The notes beneath the pieces were generated by a model. The model was not told where the DNA came from. It saw only the letters and a list, made by a program, of their open reading frames with translations, and searched no databases. From the NCBI GenBank assembly GCA_951828515.1, contig OX639992.1, positions 5,248,217 to 5,312,216 of the forward strand: a stretch of 64,000 nt of DNA, read 5' to 3'. Source of the DNA: an uncultured Poribacteria bacterium. Its GTDB lineage: Bacteria; Poribacteria; WGA-4E; WGA-3G. Made by a program: the position numbers and the translations under genes. Shown piece after piece: positions 16,018-24,246 of the stretch (its first letter is position 1; every line of letters starts with the position of its first letter).

Positions 16018-17871
16018 TACTTCAAAAAGCCGTCCCTGTTCAACTGTAAATGTACTATTGAGGTATGTCCTTCCATTTGCGTGCCAAAAATCAACAGTCT
16101 CTTCCGTTCTACTCAATAAATCCCATTCCGTAACGCGGGATGCCTCGCGGGGCATTTCAATCAAAGCATCAATCGGTTCAGTCCCTCTGTTAAAGAGATA
16201 AAATATCTCAAATTCGCCTGCTATCCGGTGGTGTACTTGAACGACATTCGTCTCCTCGTTGTCGGGTTTTACATATACCGATACGCGAGGATTCACCCAT
16301 TTTTGGAGACATTTTTCGAGTCTCGCTATCTTCTCGTTTTGTGGACCTCGTAGAATCGTTGTGCGTCGTCCGTAGATAAGTTGTTCCAATGGATACGGTT
16401 CAAGTCCAATCCTCCCATTGAGCAGATACGGAATCGGTTCGTCTGCTATCAATCTCCCCTTCACTTTCGTGAACGCGCGCAGACGTTTGACAGTTTCTTC
16501 TTGAAGCGAGATACAACTCGGAAGCAAAATAACGTTATAAATCTCTTGGATGTCTGCTCGGACGTTCGGTAAACTGAGTCCAGCACTCCTATTGCCCCGC
16601 TTTCCTGTGCCACCAGCATCATCCCGCTGCCCTATTTCTGCTGAGCGTAGTTCCTGCTCCGAAACAATTCTGAAGTCGTAGCCCAATTCCCATACGCTCT
16701 GACACAACCATCCCCATGCTTTCGTCAACCCATTCCACTGCTTCTCATCAGGTTTCGTCCAGAGACTTTGTGTCGGTGCGACCATCAGGAGTGATCTCTT
16801 TGGATAACCGCGTGATAACTCTTGCGTTATCGTAGCGGATTCCGGGACTGTCGTCTGACCTTCATTTATCCACACATTGAAACCGAGACTCGCATCTTCA
16901 AGCACTGTCTGTCTGCCCGTTTTCTTGGCTGCCTTTCGTGAAATACCGGCATACTGTGTATTGCTACAGACCCATTTCGCAATGACGAATCGCTTCGGTG
17001 TATCTATTTTGGTGGCGTTTAGAATAGGACAGTCCACTTGTGCCAGCATCGCCCCTAATTCAAACTCAAGTGCCCTTGCGCTCGCGGGGAGACTTAAAGC
17101 AAACTGTAGCCTTTCTTGATGACAGAAATCGCGTATGCCTTTCAGGAAACAGGTTGCGAATCGCAGTGTCAATTCGCTCCAAAATGTGTTCCTGATTGCT
17201 GCCGAGTTGTAAGTTTCGTAAAAAACTAAAGGCAGATGTGTCGTCAGCGTCTCCTCGGTCGTATCTAAAAGTGTAGGACTCCACGGTACTGAGGTTATGC
17301 CAGCTCCGAGAACGCTTGCTAAAGACAAAAACTTCGGTAGTTCACAAGTAAAACCGATAAGATGCTTTTTGCTATAGGTCTTTAAATAGTCTACCAGCAC
17401 GCGTTTTACGAATCTTGAGACACCAGAGCTGTCCAAAAGATCTTCCGTTGCCGTTTCCGTCTGGTAAAGGTGAATCACCGTCCGCCCGCGAAGCCGTTCT
17501 GCGACCTCGATATCGCCTGCTATGCATCGTTGGACATACTCACTGATATTATAGCAGGGTGCATTTGCCTGTGGATACGCGATTAAATGGTGCTGGTTAT
17601 ATTCCGCTCCATTTCGTGGATGCGATTGCCGAAGTTTCGCCTGAATCCCTGCCGTTGCTTCAGCGTCGCCAAAAGACTGTTCCCTGGCGTTCAATTGATA
17701 CCGCGTTTCCAGCAACTCAGTTGGGAGTGAAACCCAGGCGCGTTCCCCGCGTCGCAACAAATGCGTTAATTCTGCTTTATGCACTGTTGCGTTTTGCGTC
17801 CCACGCCACAACAGTGTGCTTCCCGCGTCAAAAGGTTTTTTAATGATTCGCGAAGCGTGAAATGAAGTCAT
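16012..17871 (-). CDS. Uncharacterised protein, possibly glycoside-hydrolase-like
   Basis: About 619 residues from the ATG at 17871; an upstream ATG at 17952 would translate repeat sequence and is rejected. There is no signal peptide. Features include HLIGFTCELPKFL, a Trp- and Tyr-rich middle part, a stretch EIYNVILLPSCISLQEETVKRLRAF followed by KGRLIADEPIPYLLNG, and a beta-rich C-terminus (FEIFYLFNRGTEPIDALIEM, TEWDLLSRTEETV). The 'line of sight' from a cleft domain to a Rossmann-like domain and a final beta domain is reminiscent of large glycoside hydrolases such as GH106-type proteins, but no signature was certain. No function is claimed. Confidence 0.55.
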   Translation of the reverse strand: MTSFHASRIIKKPFDAGSTLLWRGTQNATVHKAELTHLLRRGERAWVSLPTELLETRYQLNAREQSFGDAEATAGIQAKLRQSHPRNGAEYNQHHLIAYPQANAPCYNISEYVQRCIAGDIEVAERLRGRTVIHLYQTETATEDLLDSSGVSRFVKRVLVDYLKTYSKKHLIGFTCELPKFLSLASVLGAGITSVPWSPTLLDTTEETLTTHLPLVFYETYNSAAIRNTFWSELTLRFATCFLKGIRDFCHQERLQFALSLPASARALEFELGAMLAQVDCPILNATKIDTPKRFVIAKWVCSNTQYAGISRKAAKKTGRQTVLEDASLGFNVWINEGQTTVPESATITQELSRGYPKRSLLMVAPTQSLWTKPDEKQWNGLTKAWGWLCQSVWELGYDFRIVSEQELRSAEIGQRDDAGGTGKRGNRSAGLSLPNVRADIQEIYNVILLPSCISLQEETVKRLRAFTKVKGRLIADEPIPYLLNGRIGLEPYPLEQLIYGRRTTILRGPQNEKIARLEKCLQKWVNPRVSVYVKPDNEETNVVQVHHRIAGEFEIFYLFNRGTEPIDALIEMPREASRVTEWDLLSRTEETVDFWHANGRTYLNSTFTVEQGRLFEVF

Positions 17872-17927
17872 TTTTTTTTCACAGGTTTTCTCTGATATCT
17901 GAAGAAAGGGAAACGCCCTATCAAGGG

Positions 17928-18101
17928 AAACGCCCAAGCAAAAACACCCCAAGCAAAAACCCTGCGCTGATGTTGCAGGCTGCTGTCTCGGATTAACCGA
18001 AGCATCAAAACCCGGTAGATCGTAATAGAATGGAGAGCGGAGTTAAGGGACGCATCTGGTAGTTCTAACGCCTGTGATTTCTCCGCAAGGTATAATTAAA
18101 A
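17928..18101. repeat. Composite of dispersed elements before the permease genes
   Basis: Two CCAAGCAAAAAC boxes (17934 and about 17950) lead into a CCTGCGCTGATGTTGCAGG hairpin in reverse orientation. The segment then runs to a forward CTCCGCAAGGTATAATTAAA box at 18080. So two halves of the same element family are joined in opposite orientations. The remaining part of the 17872-18265 gap holds a promoter and no gene. Confidence 0.65.
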
Positions 18102-18131
18102 TTGCAACCTCTAAACGTTTTGTGATATACT
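18102..18131 (+). promoter_or_regulatory. Probable promoter of the first permease gene
   Basis: TTGCAA at 18102-18107, an 18-base spacer and TATACT at 18126-18131, starting immediately after a repeat end box. The start codon lies 134 bases downstream, leaving a long leader. Confidence 0.5.
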
Positions 18132-18265
18132 TAACACCGAGACACAGTATTGGTTCACGCATTCTCTATATAAAAAATTTAGCATATCTTGAGAATTGAT
18201 GCAATCAAAAGTTTTGCCTATCCATACCTAAGTCCTGAACAAACACCAAGCAAAGAAGAATAGAA

Positions 18266-19516
18266 ATGAATGTCCTGGAAAATCTTATCTCAGCGTTTTC
18301 TGTACTTCGCGGTAGCAAACTCCGCACGATTCTCACACTCTTGGGGATAACGATCGGTATTGCGGGTGTGATAGCGATGATGTCTTTCGGCGCGGGTGCC
18401 GAGAAACTACTCATGGCGGAGGTTAACCAGATCGGTGGACCGAGTATGTTTGGTGTTTACCGACCCGGGAAAGTCCACAAGAACGGCCGTTGGCAACGCA
18501 ATAACAGCCCACACCATTTAGAGATGGACGACCTTCGAGACGTTTTAGCAGAATGTCCCTCTGTTGAGGTTGCCACTGTCGAGGGGAGTTACTACATCAG
18601 TCTCGGTGTCGATGGGAGATTTCAACAAACGTATCTCCGCGCGACGACAAACGAATACCAAGCCGTTCGCGAATGGAAGACGCAATACGGTAGATTCCTC
18701 GCTGATACTGATATGGACACCTGGACAAAGGTCTGCGTCATTGGCTCAAAAATTTGGAAAGAACAGTTTAAGGGACAGGATCCCATCGGTAAGGAAGTCA
18801 TCATCAACAATCATGGAAATAACAAACGTTTCACTGTTATCGGAATTATGGAGAGCCGAGGAGATGGACTGGAGCGAGGCAGAAGCGATGACAATATGCT
18901 CTTCATCCCGATTACAACCGCACAGAAACGGTTTTGGGGACACGATCACGTCGGGCATATCATGGTGCGAGCCAAGAGTCCGCTGCTCGTAGATCAGGCA
19001 CTCAAAGAAGTAAAAACCATCATTATGCGCAATCACGGCGGCGATGATACCTTCTTCCGAACATGGTCGGCAAAAAAAGGGATTGAAAATGCGAAAAGAA
19101 TGATCTTTATCATAGAGTCGGTTCTCGTCGTTATTGCGTCTGTGGCGTTGATTGTAGCGGGTATCGGTATTCTCAATATTATGCTCGTTTCGGTGACGGA
19201 GCGGATCCCAGAAATCGGGTTGCGGAAAGCCGTCGGCGCGAAGAGTTTTGACATCCGCCTGCAGTTCCTCACAGAATCTGTACTGTTGTGTATAATAGGG
19301 AGCCTGCTCGGTATCGGGTTCGGTGCTATCGCGGGAAAAGGCTTCGCATGGATTGTGGGTAAGTTCTTAGATGAACTTGCTTGGCCCTCTGTTATTACCC
19401 CCGAAGCCGTGCTCATCTCTGTTGCGGCAGGTACAGCGATAGGCATTTTCTTCGGATACTATCCCGCCAGTCAAGCCGCTAAAATGACTCCCATTGATGC
19501 CATCCGTCATACATAG
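18266..19516 (+). CDS. MacB/FtsX-type ABC transporter permease, copy 1
   Basis: 416 residues. One membrane segment near the N-terminus (TILTLLGITIGIAGVIAMMSFGAGA) is followed by a ~220-residue extracytoplasmic MacB-like domain and three C-terminal segments (about residues 290, 345 and 390), the FtsX permease layout. The cytoplasmic EIGLRKAVGAK motif between the last segments is the coupling site for the ATPase. Family members act in mechanotransmission: efflux, lipoprotein release or cell-wall control. No ATPase or membrane-fusion partner is encoded nearby; only a very similar permease follows after 210 bases. AAAGAAGAA precedes the ATG. Confidence 0.88.
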   Translation: MNVLENLISAFSVLRGSKLRTILTLLGITIGIAGVIAMMSFGAGAEKLLMAEVNQIGGPSMFGVYRPGKVHKNGRWQRNNSPHHLEMDDLRDVLAECPSVEVATVEGSYYISLGVDGRFQQTYLRATTNEYQAVREWKTQYGRFLADTDMDTWTKVCVIGSKIWKEQFKGQDPIGKEVIINNHGNNKRFTVIGIMESRGDGLERGRSDDNMLFIPITTAQKRFWGHDHVGHIMVRAKSPLLVDQALKEVKTIIMRNHGGDDTFFRTWSAKKGIENAKRMIFIIESVLVVIASVALIVAGIGILNIMLVSVTERIPEIGLRKAVGAKSFDIRLQFLTESVLLCIIGSLLGIGFGAIAGKGFAWIVGKFLDELAWPSVITPEAVLISVAAGTAIGIFFGYYPASQAAKMTPIDAIRHT

Positions 19517-19621
19517 GGATAGGGATGAACTCCGTTTTAGGAGGGATCTCCGAATCCCGACCACAGGTCAGTCACGAAACCAAAAACTATGATGAAGTAT
19601 ACAATTACTTGAACAGTATAA

Positions 19622-19643
19622 GGCGAGGTTAGGAAACCTCGCC
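19622..19643. repeat. REP-like palindrome (GGCGAGGTT family)
   Basis: GGCGAGGTT / AACCTCGCC with an AGGA loop between the two permease genes. A nearly identical copy is at 42425-42446. It may separate the two transcripts. Confidence 0.75.
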
Positions 19644-19726
19644 AGCGAGTGTTGGGTTTTCGCGCCTCTTGACATGTAAACTTTTTCTATAATTCTCCAA
19701 TGAATACCCTAACATAGAGGGCAAAG

Positions 19727-20965
19727 ATGCAAATATTAGAGAATCTCATCTCAGCATTTTCTGTGCTTCGTGGCAGTAAGCTCCGCACGATTCTCACACT
19801 CTTGGGGATTACAATCGGTATTGCGGGTGTGATAGCGATGATGTCTTTCGGCGCGGGCGCAGAAAAACTCATGATGACGCAAATTGAAAGTATCGGTGGA
19901 CCGAGTATGTTCGGCGTTTACCGACCCGGGTATATTGAAAAGAATAACCGTTGGCAACGCAACACCAGCCCACATTATCTGGAGATGCGGGATCTGCACG
20001 ACATTCTGGCGAGCTGTCCCTCTGTTGAGGTTGCCACCGTTGAAAGAAGTCATCCGATAGACTTTGAAGTTGAGGGAAAGCACCGACGAACCTATCTCCG
20101 CGCGACAACGAATGAGTACCAAGCCGTCCGACGATGGCAGACTGAATACGGTCGGTTTATTGCTGATACCGACATGGATTTCTGGAATAAGGTTTGTGTC
20201 ATCGGGGCAAGGGTCTGGAAGGAGCAATTTAAAGGACAGGACCCCCTTGGTCAGGAAGTCGGTATTGATAATAAACGCTTTACCGTTATTGGTATTATGG
20301 AGAGCCGTGGCGATGGGTTAGAGATGGGCAAGAGCGACGATAATATGATCTTCATTCCCATTACGACCGCACAGACCCGTTTTGGGGGGCGTAATCGGGT
20401 TGGGGCTATCATGGCGCGTGCCAAGAGCATTGAGTTAGTTGAGCAAGCACTGAAAGAGGTAAAAACCGTTATCATGCGTAACCACGGGGATGACGACACC
20501 TTTTTCCGAACGTGGAATGCAAAAAAAGGAATTGAAGGCGGCAGAAGGATCATTTTCATTATAGAGATGGTGCTCGTCGTGATTGCGTCTGTTGCGTTGA
20601 TTGTAGCGGGTATCGGTATTCTCAATATTATGCTCGTTTCGGTAACGGAGCGGATCCCAGAGATTGGACTGCGAAAAGCCGTCGGCGCAAAGAGTTTTGA
20701 TATCCGGTTGCAGTTCCTCACAGAATCGGTGCTGTTGTGTCTGATTGGGAGTCTGCTCGGTATCGCTTTTGGTGCTGTGGTCGGGAAAGGCTTCGCCTGG
20801 GCGGTGAGTCAATTCTTTAATGAACTTTCCTGGCCCTCTGTTATTACCCTCGAAGCCGTGCTCATCTCCGTTGCGGCAGGTACAGCGATAGGTGTCTTTT
20901 TCGGTTATTATCCCGCCAGCCAAGCTGCGAAGATGACTCCCATTGATGCAATTCGGCATACGTAA
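19727..20965 (+). CDS. MacB/FtsX-type ABC transporter permease, copy 2
   Basis: 412 residues and the same architecture as the gene before it. The first ~50 residues and the last ~130 are nearly identical to copy 1, while the extracytoplasmic domain (about residues 60-260) has many substitutions and lacks a short loop (NNHGNN in copy 1). This is the pattern expected when the membrane and ATPase-coupling parts are conserved and the outer domain diverges. The pair could form a heterodimer with a shared ATPase encoded elsewhere. GAGGGCAAAG precedes the ATG. A TTGACA/TATAAT pair upstream (19669/19688) has only a 13-base spacer and is doubtful. Confidence 0.88.
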   Translation: MQILENLISAFSVLRGSKLRTILTLLGITIGIAGVIAMMSFGAGAEKLMMTQIESIGGPSMFGVYRPGYIEKNNRWQRNTSPHYLEMRDLHDILASCPSVEVATVERSHPIDFEVEGKHRRTYLRATTNEYQAVRRWQTEYGRFIADTDMDFWNKVCVIGARVWKEQFKGQDPLGQEVGIDNKRFTVIGIMESRGDGLEMGKSDDNMIFIPITTAQTRFGGRNRVGAIMARAKSIELVEQALKEVKTVIMRNHGDDDTFFRTWNAKKGIEGGRRIIFIIEMVLVVIASVALIVAGIGILNIMLVSVTERIPEIGLRKAVGAKSFDIRLQFLTESVLLCLIGSLLGIAFGAVVGKGFAWAVSQFFNELSWPSVITLEAVLISVAAGTAIGVFFGYYPASQAAKMTPIDAIRHT

Positions 20966-21023
20966 GCAATTGGTCAGACACCTATAAGGGCAATGTCTCA
21001 TACTAAATTGGAGATAAACATTG

Positions 21024-21593
21024 ATGACTCATCCGCAAATCGAGCCTGAATCTATCCAAGAGATACCGGTACACAGAACGCCAATGACGTTGGAGGAATT
21101 TCTGGAAAACGATGTAGAGGGTTACGAATATGTGAAAGGCGAATTAGTGCCGATGTCACCTACATCGATGGAACACGGTGAAATCAGCAGCAATGTTATC
21201 CTCTGTTTGAGTCCGCATGTCTTTGAGAATCAGTTAGGACGTTTGTATACGGCAGGGACGACGTTTCGCTTAAGGGACAGGGTAGTGAAACCGGATGTCG
21301 CGTTTGTGTTGACGGAACGGCTCCCGGAAAATAGAGAAAAGGGTTCACCGGTGCCACCGGATTTAGCCGTTGAAGTCGTCTCCCCGACAGATAAACACTA
21401 CGATGTCACGGAAAAGGCATTGGCTTATCTGAGGGCAGGAACACGTCTGGTCTGGGTTGTTGAACCTGTCGCGAAAACGGTGATGGTCTATCGGTCTGAA
21501 ACAGATTTCACGGTGCTTACGCGTGAAGACACATTGACAGGTGAGGATGTCGTCGAAGGATTTACATGTCCAGTCGCGCAACTTTTTGAATAG
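21024..21593 (+). CDS. Uma2-family (DUF820) PD-(D/E)XK protein
   Basis: About 189 residues from the ATG at 21024 (GGAGATAAA upstream). It matches the Uma2/DUF820 pattern: TLEEFLEND, EYVKGELVPMSP, HGEISSNV, then KPDVAFVLTERLP and DLAVEVVSPTDKHYDVTEKALAYLRAGTRLVWVVEP. The Asp of KPDVAF, the Glu of AVEVVSP and the following Lys form a PD-(D/E)XK-type nuclease core. The family is very common in cyanobacteria and other multicellular-like bacteria; its role is not settled. It is followed after 16 bases by another nuclease-fold protein, so the two are probably cotranscribed. Confidence 0.85.
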   Translation: MTHPQIEPESIQEIPVHRTPMTLEEFLENDVEGYEYVKGELVPMSPTSMEHGEISSNVILCLSPHVFENQLGRLYTAGTTFRLRDRVVKPDVAFVLTERLPENREKGSPVPPDLAVEVVSPTDKHYDVTEKALAYLRAGTRLVWVVEPVAKTVMVYRSETDFTVLTREDTLTGEDVVEGFTCPVAQLFE

Positions 21594-21609
21594 ATTTTAA
21601 GGAGAAACA

Positions 21610-22572
21610 ATGCCTCTGTTTAGATTAGAAAAATCAGATGAGGACGACATGTCCAGAGCAGAGCTTGTCATTGCGCAAGAAACAAACCTTGAACTTGAAA
21701 AACATCTGGAGCATTGGCTTGAAAACAGTCCGCGGCAGACGCTTGCGCAAGAGGATTTTCTCTGGATCGGGCGACAAACAAATGTCACAGATGAAGGTGG
21801 GACTATCTTTTCTGACCTACTTGGGGTCGATTCTGCAGGGAACCTCGTCATCGCTGAATTGAAGAAAGGACGGACTCCACGCGATGTCGTTGCACAACTG
21901 CTCGACTACGCGGCATGGGCAAATGGACTTTCAGAATCCCAGATTCGTGACATAGCCGTAACTTACTTTGAAACTCGGGGTGTGTTTGAAGGAAAAACTT
22001 TCGACGATGCCTTCAGGGAGGTGTTTGAAATTCCTGACACCGACGAACTCCCGCTCCTCAAGCAGAAGTTGCGTTTATTTGTAGTTGCAGAAGAAATACA
22101 GCCGCGGGTGGCGAGTGTGTGTCGTTTCCTCCGAACTTCACACGGTATGGATATCAGCTGCATAGCCGTTTCTATATTCCAAACAGAGTCAGGTGAAGTC
22201 GTCGTTAGTACAGAAACAATCGTTGGAGATGAGGACTTTGCTGCATCGAAAGCCCAACAACATACTTCACCCCCTTCACGATGGTCAGGTGATAAACAAG
22301 AACAAGAACAGGTCGTGTGGGAAGCAGTACAAAAATTTATAAGTGGAGATCCAAACGATACATTTGCCCCCGCAGACATTGACAAAGCTGTTGAAAATAG
22401 GTATTCTGATTTTCCGGTGTACACAGTAAGAAGGTGGATAAGAGGAGGTTGTGTTAACTTCCCAAAACGGAGTGATTATCCTGAGAGTGAAAATAGATAC
22501 TGGCGGGTAGAAAGGGGAGTATACCGTCTGTACGATCCTAAAAATGACAAAGTAGAGAAGGCTGATGGATAG
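21610..22572 (+). CDS. PD-(D/E)XK endonuclease-like protein (NucS/DUF91-like N-terminus)
   Basis: 320 residues with AAGGAGAAACA before the ATG. Residues ~25-110 contain HLEHWLENSPRQTLAQEDFLWIGR and DLLGVDSAGNLVIAELKKGRTPRDVVAQLLDYAAW, where Asp and Glu-x-Lys form a PD-(D/E)XK site of the NucS/DUF91 kind. Residues 110-215 form a second alpha/beta part. The C-terminal ~100 residues (after an acidic-Ser linker) contain IDKAVENRYSDFPVYTVRRWIRGGCVNF, a winged-helix-like domain that could bind DNA. The role could be DNA repair or defence. Gene neighbours are another nuclease-fold protein, a DUF2283 protein and an adenine methylase. Confidence 0.78.
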   Translation: MPLFRLEKSDEDDMSRAELVIAQETNLELEKHLEHWLENSPRQTLAQEDFLWIGRQTNVTDEGGTIFSDLLGVDSAGNLVIAELKKGRTPRDVVAQLLDYAAWANGLSESQIRDIAVTYFETRGVFEGKTFDDAFREVFEIPDTDELPLLKQKLRLFVVAEEIQPRVASVCRFLRTSHGMDISCIAVSIFQTESGEVVVSTETIVGDEDFAASKAQQHTSPPSRWSGDKQEQEQVVWEAVQKFISGDPNDTFAPADIDKAVENRYSDFPVYTVRRWIRGGCVNFPKRSDYPESENRYWRVERGVYRLYDPKNDKVEKADG

Positions 22573-22580
22573 GTTAACTG

Positions 22581-22775
22581 ATGAATAAGCCAAAGATGAC
22601 TTATTTTGAAAAAGAAGATATATTGCATCTCGTGATTTCTGATGAACCCGAAAGCGGCAGTTTAGAGTTGAGTCCCAATATCACGGCTGAATTGAATGAG
22701 AATGGCAAGTATATTGGTATTGAGATTCTCAATGCAAGGGCTTTCATTGAGGATATAGCGTGTAGGTTGGGTTGA
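22581..22775 (+). CDS. DUF2283-family small protein
   Basis: 64 residues: MTYFEKEDILHLVISDEPESGSLELSPNITAELNENGKYIGIEILNARAFI is a good match to the DUF2283 pattern (a small beta-sheet protein often near toxin-antitoxin genes). The last four residues CRLG and the stop TGA come from a 15-base repeat arm, TGTAGGTTGGGTTGA (22761-22775), which also ends a putative MITE at 57622. So the natural C-terminus may have been replaced by the repeat. It starts 9 bases after the preceding gene and is probably co-transcribed. Confidence 0.7.
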   Translation: MNKPKMTYFEKEDILHLVISDEPESGSLELSPNITAELNENGKYIGIEILNARAFIEDIACRLG

Positions 22776-22792
22776 AACGCGGTTGAAACCCA
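22761..22792. repeat. GTTGGGTT...AACCCAAC palindrome overlapping a stop codon
   Basis: GGTTGGGTTGAAACGCG is followed by GTTGAAACCCAAC, forming a hairpin that includes the last codons and stop of the DUF2283 gene. The left arm is identical over 15 bases to the left arm at 57622-57636. Confidence 0.7.
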
Positions 22793-22821
22793 ACTCTATA
22801 CTAACGCAAGTTGCCATTCAT

Positions 22822-22897
22822 TATAGACATAGCACCCCGCTGGGGTGCGGTTGCTGAAATACGCCATTTTCTATAGACATAGCACCCCGCTGGGGTG
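22822..22897. repeat. Two copies of a CACCCCGCTGGGGTG hairpin unit
   Basis: The 26-base sequence at 22822-22847 (starting TATAGACATAGC) recurs exactly at 22872-22897, 50 bases later, and the preceding GCCATT is shared. Each copy has a CACCCC/GGGGTG stem with a GCT loop. A shorter relative (GCCCCGCTGGGGC) is at 41221. The rest of the 22776-23030 gap shows no gene. Confidence 0.8.
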
Positions 22898-23030
22898 GTG
22901 AGCGTGCGAGAAAAACCTTCAAAATTTGTGAACGACAACTTGGGTTATATAGAAAACTCCAAAATCCGCGGAATCTGTCAAATCCGCGTCAATCCGCGAT
23001 TCAGACGATACACACCATCAGCATAAATCT

Positions 23031-24164
23031 ATGCAACAAACGCTTCCACCCATGCACACCCCTCCCACAGAAAGCATCAAGTACATCGGTTCCAAGCTGA
23101 AACTGATCCCGCAGGTCTTGGAACTCGTCAAAAAGGTCAACGCCAAGACAATCCTGGATGGGTTCTCAGGCACGACCCGCGTCTCACAGGCACTCGCCAA
23201 ACTCGGCTACACCGTTATCAGCAACGATACTGCCCCGTGGTCAAAAGTCTTCGGCACCTGCTACCTCCTCAACACAAAACCGAAAGAAGCATATCAACCG
23301 CTTATCGACCATCTCAATGCTGTTACACCGATTGACGGCTGGTTCACCGAACACTACGGCGGACACGCCAACGATGGATGTGCAATTCAGGAGGATGGAC
23401 TCAAAAAACCGTGGCAACGCCACAACACCCGTAAGTTAGATGCGATCCGACAGGAAATCGAAAACCTAAAACTTGATCCGATCGAAAAGGCAGTCGCACT
23501 CACAAGCCTGATACTCGCACTCGACCGTGTTGATAGCACGCTCGGTCATTTTTCCGCGTATCTCAAAGCGTGGGCACCCCGCGCCTATAAAGAGTTAGTG
23601 CTTGAGACACCCGAAATTTTCACGTCAGAAGGAGAGCACCAGGTGCATCAAACCGACATCTTTGAACTCGTGCCGCGTGTCTCCGTTGACCTCGCGTATT
23701 TCGATCCGCCTTACGGTTCAAACAACGAGAAGATGCCACCGTCTCGTGTCAGATATGCCGCATATTACCACCTCTGGAAAAGCGTTGTGCTCTTCGATAA
23801 ACCCACCCTTTTCGGCAAAGCAAAACGGCGAAAGGATACATCAGATCCCCTCGCCGTGTCTGTATTTGAGGAATTCCGGCGTAACGATGACGGACAATTC
23901 ATCGCTGTCCAAGCGATTGCGAAGTTAATCCGAGAAACGCAAGCCCGCTGGATTCTGCTGTCCTACAGCTCCGGTGGTCGCGCGACTGCACAACAACTCA
24001 ACGAAGTCATGCAAAGCAACGGAAAACTTCTCACTGTTCTCGAACTTGACTACAAAAAGAACGTTATGGCAGGTATGAGATGGACGCATGAATGGGTAGA
24101 CATTGCTGAAGAGCCGAACCGCGAATTCCTTTTCCTTCTTGAGAAAAACGGGTTTCTTATTTGA
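23031..24164 (+). CDS. D12-class DNA adenine-N6 methyltransferase
   Basis: 377 residues. The AdoMet site is ILDGFSGTTRVSQALAKLGY (about residue 42) preceded by KYIGSKLKLIP, the usual D12/Dam-class start. The catalytic motif is DPPY at 225-228 within VDLAYFDPPYGS. After it come YYHLWKSVV and the late strand segment WILLSYSSGG. The enzyme transfers a methyl group to adenine in a short site that cannot be read from sequence. No cognate restriction nuclease of the standard kind is adjacent; the nuclease-fold genes upstream are 250 bases away. No good Shine-Dalgarno precedes ATG 23031; ATG 23043 is the alternative start. Confidence 0.85.
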   Translation: MQQTLPPMHTPPTESIKYIGSKLKLIPQVLELVKKVNAKTILDGFSGTTRVSQALAKLGYTVISNDTAPWSKVFGTCYLLNTKPKEAYQPLIDHLNAVTPIDGWFTEHYGGHANDGCAIQEDGLKKPWQRHNTRKLDAIRQEIENLKLDPIEKAVALTSLILALDRVDSTLGHFSAYLKAWAPRAYKELVLETPEIFTSEGEHQVHQTDIFELVPRVSVDLAYFDPPYGSNNEKMPPSRVRYAAYYHLWKSVVLFDKPTLFGKAKRRKDTSDPLAVSVFEEFRRNDDGQFIAVQAIAKLIRETQARWILLSYSSGGRATAQQLNEVMQSNGKLLTVLELDYKKNVMAGMRWTHEWVDIAEEPNREFLFLLEKNGFLI

Positions 24165-24246
24165 ACCCTCTCTTTCCATACTGCGTTCCGCAGGAGAGCA
24201 AGTCGTAACGATTACGCGACTCGCTTGCGAGTTTTGTTTGGCGTGC

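Noticed and set aside
17872-17952. 27-residue N-terminal extension of the protein at 16012-17871
   Set aside because: These codons are the CCAAGCAAAAAC-type repeat read in reverse (GCFCLGVSLDRAFPF), so the start at 17871 is more credible.
19669-19693. TTGACA and TATAAT as a promoter for the second permease
   Set aside because: The spacer is only 13 bases, too short for sigma70; a real promoter might use another -35.
22822-22897. Possible CRISPR array
   Set aside because: Only two units occur, spaced 50 bases with related rather than unique DNA between them, and no cas genes are next to it.
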